64,000 nt of DNA from Streptomyces typhae. GTDB taxonomy: Bacteria; Actinomycetota; Actinomycetes; Streptomycetales; Streptomycetaceae. Each line of letters starts with the position of its first letter. Position 1 is the stretch's first letter. The DNA lies in NCBI RefSeq assembly GCF_009755605.1, contig NZ_WPNZ01000003.1, forward strand, positions 62,001 through 126,000. Reading direction: 5' to 3'. Of the stretch, positions 8,372-16,106 are shown piece after piece. Position numbers and translations under genes: made by a program. Below the pieces are notes generated by a model. That model made no database searches and was not told the origin of the DNA. It worked only from the letters and a program-made list of their open reading frames with translations.

Positions 8372-11300
8372 GTGCAGCTGCGGCGCGGGAAGGGCGCGGC
8401 CGCCGTCGCGCTCGCCGTCATCGCGGGCGCGCTCGGCACCGCGCCGGGCGCCCTCTCCGCACCTCTCCCGCCGGACGGCGGCGCCGCCCCCGCGACGTCA
8501 CCGGCCGACCGGCGGGCGGGTGAGGCCCCCCTCGTGTCCGGCCCCGGCCGCACTCCCAGGAGCCCACGGGTCCGGGCAGCACCGTCACCGTCGGCGACAC
8601 CGTCGTCCTCGTCACCGAGGGCACCCCGGACCGGCACGCCGTCGACGCCCTGCGCACCCTGCTCCGGGGTGCGGGGGCCCGCCGGATCACCGAGGTCCCC
8701 GCGGACGCGGCGCTGCCCGCGGGCGGTCACCTCGTGATCCGCGTCGGAAGCGGAGGCGAGGACGGGACGGTAGGCAGGAGCGGAAGCGGAGCCGGAAGCG
8801 GGAGCGGAAGCGGGAGCGGAAGCGGAGCCGGAAGCGGGGCCGGGGGCGCCGACGCGGCGCTGCGCGCCCTCGGTGAGCGCCCACGCGGTGATCTCCCCGC
8901 GGGCGGCTACCGCCTGGCCGTCGGACGGGTCGCGGGGCGCGCCACCGTGGCGCTCGACGGCGTCGGACCGGACGGCCTCTTCCACGCCGTGCAGACGCTG
9001 CGGCAGCTCACCGACCCCGGGGCCCGCACGATCCCGGGCGTGCGGGTCCGCGACTGGCCGGCGACGGCGGTGCGCGGCCTGACGGAGGGGTTCTACGGCA
9101 CCCCGTGGACGCACCGGCAACGCCTCGCGCAGCTCGACTTCATGGGGCGCACGAAGCAGAACCGCTATCTGTACGCGCCGGGCGACGACCTGTACCGGCA
9201 GGCGCGCTGGCGCGAGCCCTACCCTGCCGCGCAGCGCGCCCGGTTCCGCGCGCTCGCCGAACGCGCGGCCCGCAACCACGTGACGCTCGCCTGGTCCTTC
9301 GCGCCCGGCCAGTCCCTGTGCCTGTCGTCGGAGGAGGACGCCAGGGACCTGAAGCGGAAGGTCGACGCGATGTGGGCGCTCGGCGTGCGGGCGTTCCAGC
9401 TCCAGTTCCAGGACGTGAGCTACAGCGAATGGCACTGCGGACGGGACGCGGACACCTTCGGCTCGGGTCCGCGGGCCGCCGCCCGCGCCCAGGCGCGGGT
9501 CGCGAACGCCGTCGCCCGGCATCTGTCCGCGCGCCACCCGGGGGCGCCGGCGCTGTCCCTGATGCCCACCGAGTTCTTCCAGGACGGGGCGACGGACTAC
9601 CGCGCGGCGCTGTCCGCAGCGCTCGACCCCGCCGTCGAGACGGCGTGGTCGGGCGTCGGCGTCGTACCGAGGACCATCACCGGGCGCGAACTCGCGGACG
9701 CGCGCTCCGCGTACGGGGACCATCCGCTGGTCACCATGGACAACTACCCGGTGAACGACTTCGCGCCCGACCGGATCTTCCTCGGCCCGTACAGGGGCCG
9801 GGAGCCCGCCGTGGCCCAGGGGTCGGCCGCGCTCCTCGCGCAGGCGATGGAGCAGCCCGCGGCGTCGCGCGTCCCGCTGTTCACGGCAGCGGACTTCGCC
9901 TGGAACCCCCGCGGTTACCGGCCGGAGGAGTCCTGGCAGGCGGCGCTCGACGAGCTGGCGGGCGGGGACTCCGGGGCCCGCGCCGCGCTCGCCGCCCTCG
10001 CGGGCAACGAGGCCTCGTCCGTCCTCGGCGCCGAGGAGTCGGCGTACCTGCGCCCGCTCCTGCGGGAGTTCTGGCGTACCCGTACGACGACGGACCGGCG
10101 CCGCGCCGCCGATGCCGCGCACGCCCTGCGGGACGCCTTCCGCGTACTGCGGGACACCCCGGGGACGCTGGCGGCGAGCAGCGTGGACGGGCTCGGCGAC
10201 CTCGCGGCGGAGGTGCGGCCCTGGTCGGCCCGCCTCGCGCTGTACGGCAGGGCGGGCGCCGCGGCCGTCGACATGCTGGAGGCGACCGGACGGGGCGACG
10301 GCGCCGCCGCGTGGCAGGCGGCCCGCACCCTGCGGTCGCTGCGCGCCGAACTGCGGCCCGGCCGCGTGACGGTCGGCAAGGGGGTCCTCGACCCGTTCCT
10401 GGAACGTGCGGAGTCGGCGTACGAGAGGTGGGCGGGCCTCGCCGGGGAACACGCGGCGGCGGGCGCGGATGCCGGGACCGGTCGGGACGTGCCGGGCGAG
10501 GACGGGGCGAAGGGCGGCCGGGGGCACCACGCGCGGGACGACGGCGCGGTGGCGCGCTGGCGGGACGCCCGGCCGCCGGCAGCCGTGACGGCCCTGACCG
10601 ACCCCGGCACCCGGGGCGTCCTGGAGGCGCACGAACCCGGCACGGGCTGGCGGCGCCTCGCGCCCCTGGCGGCCTCGGGGTTCACCGAGGTGTCCCGGGG
10701 ACGGGGACTTGAGGACATCGAGGCCGACGCCGTCCGGGCGGTCGCGGCGGACGGCAGGGTCCGGCACGTCGTGCCGTGGTTCGCGGACGGGCCCGCCGCC
10801 CGGTTCGGCCTGGACCGTACGGCGGTGGACGCGGAGATCGGCGGCGGCCCCGAGCGGGTCACGGCGAGGCTGGGGTCGCGCCGCCCCGGCGAGGTGCGGG
10901 GCGAGCTGACCGTGGAGGCACCCGCGGGGGTACGGGTGCGCGCCCCGCGGGCGGTGACCCTGCCGCGCGGCACCGAGGTGTCCGTACCGCTGGAGGTGAC
11001 CGTCCCGCCTGGGACGCGCGCGGGCTCGTACCGGATCACGGTCGGGTTCGCCGCAGAACCGGGCACGGAGAAACGGGTCACGGAGAAACGGGGCGCAGAG
11101 AAACGAGGCGCAGAGAAGGGGACGTCGCAAAGGATCACGGTGCGGGCGCACCCCCGGACCGGCGGCCCGGATCTGGCGCGCGGCGCGAAGGCGACGTCGT
11201 CGGGCGACGAGACGAAGGACTTCCCCGCGTCGGCGGCACATGACGGCGACGCCACGACCCGCTGGTCCTCGCCCGCCGACGACGGCGCCTGGTGGCAGGC

Positions 11301-11562
11301 GGAGCTGGCGGAACCGGTGCGGCTCGGGCGGGTAGTGCTGCGCTGGCAGGACGCGTACGCGGCCAGGTACCGCGTCGAGACGTCGGCCGACGGCAGGACC
11401 TGGCGCACCGCGGCCGTGGTCCGTGACGGCGGGGGCGGCCGCGAGTCCGTGCGGATGGACGCGCCGGGGACCCGCTTCGTGCGGGTGCGGGGCGAGAAGC
11501 GGGCGACCCGTTTCGGGTACTCGCTGTGGTCGGTGGAGGCCTACGCGGTGGCGGAGGACTGA
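8372..11562 (+). CDS. GH84 beta-N-acetylhexosaminidase, secreted, with apparent frameshift near 8525
   Basis: GTG at 8372 with AAGGAGAG upstream starts a signal peptide (MQLRRGKGAAAVALAVIAG). Around a run of six C near 8526-8531 the coding frame changes by one base: the continuation PRVRPRPHSQEPTGPG lies in the next frame and stays open to 11562. One extra C would restore a single reading frame. The nearest start in the downstream frame is GTG at 8734. Order of domains: N-terminal GH84 accessory domain, catalytic barrel (TEGFYGTPW near 9080, LQFQDVSYSEWHC near 9400), helical region, and a C-terminal F5/8-type carbohydrate-binding domain (about 11155-11550). It probably removes terminal GlcNAc from extracellular glycans. 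The frameshift may be real or a homopolymer error. Confidence 0.8.
8776..8845. repeat. Hexanucleotide Gly-Ser repeat inside the GH84 gene
   Basis: GGAAGC, GGGAGC and GGAGCC hexamers are tandemly repeated about twelve times, encoding an alternating Gly-Ser/Ala-Gly linker inside the N-terminal domain. Copy number could vary by slippage without changing the frame. Confidence 0.75.
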
Positions 11563-11672
11563 GGTCGCCTCCGGCACCGCGTACACGAGGAGCCGCCTGC
11601 GGAGGACGGCCGCGTCGGGCTCCGCGTACTCCGCGTGTTCCGGCGTACTCGGCGCACTCCGCGTACAACAAA

Positions 11673-11712
11673 GCCCGGATCGTTTCTAGGCGGATATGCC
11701 GTCGATCCGGGC
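11673..11712. terminator. Hairpin between convergent GH84 and HNH genes
   Basis: GCCCGGATCG (11673-11682) and CGATCCGGGC (11703-11712) form a perfect 10-bp stem with a 20-base loop. The right arm is inside the last codons of the HNH gene, so the hairpin uses coding sequence. Confidence 0.6.
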
Positions 11713-12222
11713 CATCGCGTCGTCCGCGCCGAACGGCTGCAAGTACGGCAGCCAGCGCGGGTCCCTATGCCCCGTGCCGATGATGCGCCAGGCCAGGCCC
11801 GTGGGTGGGGCGGGCTTGTGGCGCAGGCGCCAGCCGAGTTCGAGCAGGTGCCGGTCGGCCTTGGTGTGGTTGCAGCGGCGGCACGACGCCACCACGTTGT
11901 CCCAGACGTGCTGACCGCCGCGGCTGCGCGGGATGACGTGGTCGACGCTGGTTGCGACGCCACCGCAGTACATGCACCGGCCGCCGTCGCGGGCGAACAG
12001 GGCACGGCGGGTCAGTGGCACGGGCCCCCGGTAGGGAACCCGCACGAAACGCTTGAGCCGGACCACGCTGGGTGCGGGGATGGTGCAGGTCGCGCTGTGC
12101 ATGAAGGCGCCGGACTCCTCGAGGCAGAGTGCCTTGTTCTCGAGGACGAGGACGAGCGCGCGGCGGAGCGGTACGACGCCGAGGGGCTCGTACGACGCGT
12201 TGAGGACCAGGACATGCGGCAC
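11686..12222 (-). CDS. HNH endonuclease family protein
   Basis: A 178-aa protein starting at GTG 12222, preceded by AAGGAGG at good spacing. It has a CxxC zinc pair (RCMYCGG), the HNH core DHVIPRSRGGQHVWDNVV and a second CxxC (SCRRCNHTK) at residues 95-130. This family (MPHVLVLNASYEPLG start) is conserved in Streptomyces as a single chromosomal gene next to an MscS channel. A nuclease activity on nucleic acid is implied by the motif; the biological role is not established. It is divergent from the MscS gene. Confidence 0.88.
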   Translation of the reverse strand: MPHVLVLNASYEPLGVVPLRRALVLVLENKALCLEESGAFMHSATCTIPAPSVVRLKRFVRVPYRGPVPLTRRALFARDGGRCMYCGGVATSVDHVIPRSRGGQHVWDNVVASCRRCNHTKADRHLLELGWRLRHKPAPPTGLAWRIIGTGHRDPRWLPYLQPFGADDAMARIDGISA

Positions 12223-12489
12223 GGATGCCTCCTTGTACGCCGGCGGCGCGTGGCTCGCGCCGGGACGATCTGCGCCCAGTCTCCCCTCATGCCTGGTCGG
12301 AACGCCAGCATGAGCCGGTAACGGCCCTGAAGTGTTTTCGACCACACGGCGTCCGGAGGGCCGCTTCCGCCCTGGTGAGCACCGCCTCTCCGTCAAACGT
12401 GACAACGATCCCCACACAATGCCCCGTTAGTGTGGTGGGTCTGTCCGGGGCATCTACTGGGCAGGCCGCTATGCCTGGAGGTACCAGCC

Positions 12490-13587
12490 GTGTTCCTGTC
12501 CGTCCTGTCGGCTGCCGGAACGGACCCGGACCCGACGCCATCACCCACGCGCAAACCCGTGACGCTCGACGAGGCGCAGGAGAGCGCCGAGAACGCCGCC
12601 AGCTGGGTGGAGCAGAACTGGTCGACGTGGCTCGCGATCGGCCTGCGCATCCTTCTCATCGTCGTGATCGCGATGACGCTGCGGGTCCTGGTGCGCCGCG
12701 CCATCACCAAGCTCATAGACCGCATGAACCGCACGGCGCAGGCCGTGGACGGCACGGCGCTCGGCGGACTCCTCGTGAACGTGGAGCGCCGCCGCCAGCG
12801 CTCCCAGGCGATCGGTTCCGTGCTCCGCTCGGTGGCGTCGTTCCTGATCCTCGGCACGGCGGCGCTGATGATCCTGGGTACGTTCCAGATCAATCTGGCG
12901 CCGCTGCTCGCCTCGGCGGGCGTGGCGGGCGTGGCGATCGGCTTCGGCGCCCGCAACCTCGTGACCGACTTCCTCTCCGGCGTCTTCATGATCCTGGAGG
13001 ACCAGTACGGGGTCGGTGACTCCATCGACGCCGGGGTGGCCTCCGGCGAGGTCATCGAGGTGGGCCTGCGCGTCACGAAGCTGCGGGGCGACGACGGCGA
13101 GATCTGGTACGTCCGCAACGGCGAGGTCAAGCGCATCGGCAACCTCTCCCAGGGCTGGTCCACGGCGGGCGTGGACGTGACCGTCCGCTCGGACGAGGAC
13201 CTGGACAAGGTCAAGAAGACCCTCGCCGAGGTCGGCGAACGCCTCGGCAAGGACGAGCCCTGGAACGAGCAGCTGTGGGGCCCGGTGGAGGTACTCGGCC
13301 TCGACAGCGTCCTCCTGGACCAGATGGTGTTCCGCGTCGTCGCCAAGACCATGCCGGGCAAGTCCCTGGGCGTCGAACGCGAACTCCGCTGGCGCATCAA
13401 GCGTGCCTTCGACGCGGAGGGGATCCGCCTGGTGGGCGGCCTCCCCATCGCGGTCGACGGCGGCGTGGTCGCCGCCCCCGACCCGACGGCGGGCATGGCG
13501 GCCCCGTCGGCGTACGCGTCGGCGACGTCCCCCCAGTCCCTGGCGGCGTCCCCCATACCGCAGCCCCCGCCGAACCTGTCGAAGTAG
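12490..13587 (+). CDS. MscS-family mechanosensitive channel
   Basis: GTG at 12490 is preceded by GGAGGT with 7 nt spacing. The 365-aa product has membrane helices at about residues 47-69 and 110-131. The third is the pore helix with the glycine/alanine pattern LLASAGVAGVAIGFGARNLV (138-157), diagnostic of MscS. The beta domain follows (YGVGDSIDAGVASGEVIEVG), then a mixed C-terminal domain and a low-complexity Pro/Ala/Ser tail. It should release osmolytes on hypo-osmotic shock. It sits alone between divergent and convergent neighbours. Confidence 0.92.
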   Translation: MFLSVLSAAGTDPDPTPSPTRKPVTLDEAQESAENAASWVEQNWSTWLAIGLRILLIVVIAMTLRVLVRRAITKLIDRMNRTAQAVDGTALGGLLVNVERRRQRSQAIGSVLRSVASFLILGTAALMILGTFQINLAPLLASAGVAGVAIGFGARNLVTDFLSGVFMILEDQYGVGDSIDAGVASGEVIEVGLRVTKLRGDDGEIWYVRNGEVKRIGNLSQGWSTAGVDVTVRSDEDLDKVKKTLAEVGERLGKDEPWNEQLWGPVEVLGLDSVLLDQMVFRVVAKTMPGKSLGVERELRWRIKRAFDAEGIRLVGGLPIAVDGGVVAAPDPTAGMAAPSAYASATSPQSLAASPIPQPPPNLSK

Positions 13588-13623
13588 GGGCGCGCCCCCG
13601 AGCGGGTACGTCGGCTGCGCCGC

Positions 13624-14217
13624 TCAGCGGGTCCAGGCTTCGAGCGGTCTCGTGTCGAGGGTGATGCCGACAGGGTCGGGCAGGGTGACCTCTCTGCCGA
13701 ACGGCAGCGTGCACACCCGCTCGTAGCGGACGCCGTCAGGCCGACTGTGCACCTTGACCTCGCAAGCGTCGCGGTCGATGAACAGATGGACCGGGATGCC
13801 GGTCTCGGCGTAGGCACGGGGATTCTCCACCAGGTCGCGGTGACCGGTGCCCGAGCCGGAGCCGGAGCCGCACGAGGTGACCTCGACGACCATGAGTACA
13901 GGGGTGGGGTCGGCCCACTCGCCCTGCCCCGCGAAGGCGTCGGCGGGGGCCAGTGAGCCGTCGGGGCGGGCGCGGCCCCCCCGACGGCTCTCGATCACCA
14001 GCCCCTGGAGGGTGTCGAGCCACAGCTCGGGCCACTGCCGCAAGCAGGTGCGCGTCAACCACTGGAGAACGCACCCCCGGTCGCCGTGCGGCACGGTCTT
14101 GACGCCGAGCTGTCCGCGAAGCAGTTCGACGCGTGCTCCTTCCGCGACGCGGGCCGCGTGCAGGGCGATCGCCTCGAACTCGCCGACCCGCATCCGCGCT
14201 GGTCCGCCGGCGCTCAC
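13624..14217 (-). CDS. Uma2-family (DUF820) restriction-endonuclease-like protein
   Basis: Starting from GTG at 14217, the 197-aa product has the Uma2 pattern: RPDG segment (RARPDGSLAP), the PD-(D/E)XK-like VLMVVEVTS, and RDLVENPRAYAETGIPVHLFIDR. Members are abundant and of unknown role in Streptomyces; nuclease activity is inferred from the fold. The start overlaps the stop of the upstream ATP-binding gene by four bases (GTGA), so the two are translationally coupled. A GSGSGSG linker interrupts the domain after the VEVTSC motif. Confidence 0.8.
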   Translation of the reverse strand: MSAGGPARMRVGEFEAIALHAARVAEGARVELLRGQLGVKTVPHGDRGCVLQWLTRTCLRQWPELWLDTLQGLVIESRRGGRARPDGSLAPADAFAGQGEWADPTPVLMVVEVTSCGSGSGSGTGHRDLVENPRAYAETGIPVHLFIDRDACEVKVHSRPDGVRYERVCTLPFGREVTLPDPVGITLDTRPLEAWTR

Positions 14218-14636
14218 CACGTCAGCTCCGCGTACACGGTCTTGCCCACGGCCCTGGGCTCGCAGCCCCAGCGGTCGGCCAGTGCCGCCACCAGGAGGAG
14301 TCCGCGCCCGAACTGGTCCGAGAGGGCCGCGAAGCGGGGCTCCGGGAGCCGCTCCCCGCGCGGGTCGGTGACCTCGATGCGGAGGGCGCCCGCGGTGAGG
14401 GTGATCCGTACGCGGATCAGGCGGTCCCGGAGGCTGCCGTGCAGCAGGGCGTTGGTCATCAGCTCGGACGTGATCAGTGCGGCGTCCCCCGCGAGGGCGG
14501 GGCGGCCCCACTCGCCGACGAGCCGGGCCGTTCTGCGCCGGGCGAGCGAGACGCTGCCCGCCAGGGGGAGGTAGTCGAGCCGGTCCTCGTGGAGCACCGG
14601 TTCGGGTGGGGCCGGCGTGGGGGTTTGTTCGGCCAT
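14214..14636 (-). CDS. ATP-binding protein, anti-sigma-factor-like (HATPase_c)
   Basis: A 140-aa single-domain GHKL protein with N-box ITSELMTNALLHG and the G1 box VTDPRGERLPEP; a GRGLLLVAALADRWG helix closes the ATP lid. It is like the RsbW/SpoIIAB-related stand-alone kinases that Streptomyces encodes in large numbers. ATG at 14636 is preceded by AAGGAGGT. It is coupled to the Uma2 gene and divergent from an Scr1-type regulator with DUF397, a recurrent neighbourhood for this family. Confidence 0.88.
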   Translation of the reverse strand: MAEQTPTPAPPEPVLHEDRLDYLPLAGSVSLARRRTARLVGEWGRPALAGDAALITSELMTNALLHGSLRDRLIRVRITLTAGALRIEVTDPRGERLPEPRFAALSDQFGRGLLLVAALADRWGCEPRAVGKTVYAELTW

Positions 14637-14748
14637 GGACACGCACCTCCTTGTGCGGTCGGAGTCGCGAAACTCCGCCAACTGTCACCGCTGGGTCAGC
14701 GGTTGAGCACTGAACGTAGCGATGCAGCCACTCTGCGCGCAATCAACC

Positions 14749-14766
14749 TCAGGAAGTTCTTCCTGA
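14749..14766. promoter_or_regulatory. 18-bp perfect palindrome upstream of the Scr1-like regulator
   Basis: TCAGGAAGTT followed by CTTCCTGA is a perfect dyad centred at 14757.5. It lies between the divergent ATP-binding gene (start 14636) and the HTH regulator. It is the most symmetrical element in this gap and a strong candidate operator for the HTH protein. Confidence 0.6.
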
Positions 14767-14809
14767 AAGAGTGAACCTCTCCACCTCCGTAACGGCGGTG
14801 GGACACACT

Positions 14810-15697
14810 GTGACCGTGACGCGATCAACACAGTCCCGACAGGGCCAGGTCTCAACTGTCCTGGCTCGCAGGCTCGGTGGAGAGCTGCTGCGCCTGCGCG
14901 ACGCAGCGGGAAAGACCCAGCAGCAGGCTGCGGAGTCCATCAACGCGACCGGCACGAAGATCGTGAAGATGGAGCGCGGCTGGGTCCCGATGCGGGACCC
15001 GGACATCCGGGTGCTGTGCGAGTTCTATGGGGTCGAGGACCCCAAGGTCCTGGCCAGGCTCTTGGAGTTGGCGAAGCTGGACCGCGAGCGGCGCAAGGCC
15101 AAGGGATGGTGGCAGAACATGCCCAGCGACCGCTTCACTGCCGAGTACATCGCCATGGAGGACGTAGCGAGCCATGTCCGCACTTGGCAGTCCGCGCTGA
15201 TCCCAGGACTCTTTCAGACGCCTGCTTACACCCGCGCTCTCGGCGTGACGGACGCCAGCTGGACGGACCCCGAGGAGATCGAGTTCTGGGTGCAGACCAA
15301 GCAGAAGCGTCAGAGGCGGCTGTGGGGCGGGCAGCCCCTCCAGCTCTACGCGGTCGTCTGGGAAGCCGCGCTGCGGCAGCAAATCGGCGGCCCGGACGTC
15401 ATGCGCGCCCAGCTGGAGCGCGTGCTCGAACTCGCAGAGCTGCCGAACGTACGCCTACAGGTACTTCCGTTCCGTGCCGGCGCGCACCCCTCCAGCACAG
15501 GCCCGTTCAGCATCGTTTCCTTTCTGGAGATGGGCGCCCTGGATGTGGTGCAGGCCGACCGCGTGCTGGGAACAGCTTGGGTGGAGAACGAGGCCGAGAG
15601 TGCGCTGTACAGCACGCTGTTCGACCGCACGACTCGCCTCAGTCTGGCTCCACACGATTCCCTGGAACTCATTGACAGCCTGCGCAAGGAGATGTGA
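14810..15697 (+). CDS. Scr1-family antitoxin-like HTH transcriptional regulator
   Basis: An N-terminal XRE-type HTH (ARRLGGELLRLRDAAGKTQQ, then ESINATGTKIVKMERGW) is followed by the DUF5753/Scr1 domain: WWQNMPSDRFTAEYIAMED, ALIPGLFQTPAYTRAL, and NVRLQVLPFRAGAHPSSTGP. These regulators control development and antibiotic genes or act with DUF397 partners as toxin-antitoxin-like pairs. The start is uncertain: GTG at 14810 has GGTGGGA upstream, but 14771, 14798 and 14816 are also in frame. 14771 is unlikely because it would begin right after the palindrome. The DUF397 gene follows after 3 bp. Confidence 0.85.
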   Translation: MTVTRSTQSRQGQVSTVLARRLGGELLRLRDAAGKTQQQAAESINATGTKIVKMERGWVPMRDPDIRVLCEFYGVEDPKVLARLLELAKLDRERRKAKGWWQNMPSDRFTAEYIAMEDVASHVRTWQSALIPGLFQTPAYTRALGVTDASWTDPEEIEFWVQTKQKRQRRLWGGQPLQLYAVVWEAALRQQIGGPDVMRAQLERVLELAELPNVRLQVLPFRAGAHPSSTGPFSIVSFLEMGALDVVQADRVLGTAWVENEAESALYSTLFDRTTRLSLAPHDSLELIDSLRKEM

Positions 15698-15700
15698 ACC

Positions 15701-15880
15701 ATGCCCGAGTTCAAGTTCACCAAGTCCAGCCGCAGTGAACTCAGGGACGAGTGCGTCGAAGTAGCCCGCAACGTCCCTGGCACCGTCGCCGTCCGCGACT
15801 CCAAGGACCCGGCCCCCGACGCCCCCATAGTCCGCCTGGCCCCGACGGCCTGGACACGCTTCACGGCATCGCTGCGCTGA
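15701..15880 (+). CDS. DUF397 domain protein, 59 aa
   Basis: ATG at 15701 lies three bases after the stop of the Scr1-like gene. The product contains the DUF397 signature KSSRSELRDECVEVARN, then VPGTVAVRDSKDP and IVRLAPTAWTRFTASLR. DUF397 proteins are small partners of the upstream HTH family, proposed as the toxin-like half of the pair. The length is typical. Confidence in identity is high; the molecular activity is unknown. Confidence 0.85.
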   Translation: MPEFKFTKSSRSELRDECVEVARNVPGTVAVRDSKDPAPDAPIVRLAPTAWTRFTASLR

Positions 15881-15918
15881 ATAAGGTCAGCTCCCTCAGC
15901 GAGGTGCAGAACCCTACC

Positions 15919-16100
15919 GTGGCCGCTTCGGACTTCCGCTAGTCCAGCCGCAGCAGCGAAAGCGGCGAATTGCGTCGAAGTGGCCGTCAACATCCCCGGC
16001 ACCGTCGCCGTCCGCGACTCAGCTGGGGCGACACCCGGTCCACCACGCGGGCGAGTTCGGCTCAAAAGGCTCCGGCCGTCTCGGCGGACGCACCAGGATG
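15919..16100 (+). pseudogene. Decayed second DUF397 gene
   Basis: From GTG at 15919 the frame reads VAASDFR and then hits TAG at 15940, where intact DUF397 proteins have a Lys codon. It continues as SSRSSESGE, shifts frame, and resumes as NCVEVAVNIPGTVAVRDS before further shifts. The middle is 80-90 percent identical to the intact gene 240 bp upstream. It is a tandem duplicate that has decayed by a nonsense mutation and frameshifts. Confidence 0.75.
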
Positions 16101-16106
16101 GGGCGG

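Noticed and set aside
8203..11586. A 1127-codon open frame on the minus strand opposite the GH84 gene
   Set aside because: It is the antisense shadow of GC-rich coding DNA: Arg/Pro/Gly-rich, no family resemblance, and the plus strand carries clear GH84 motifs.
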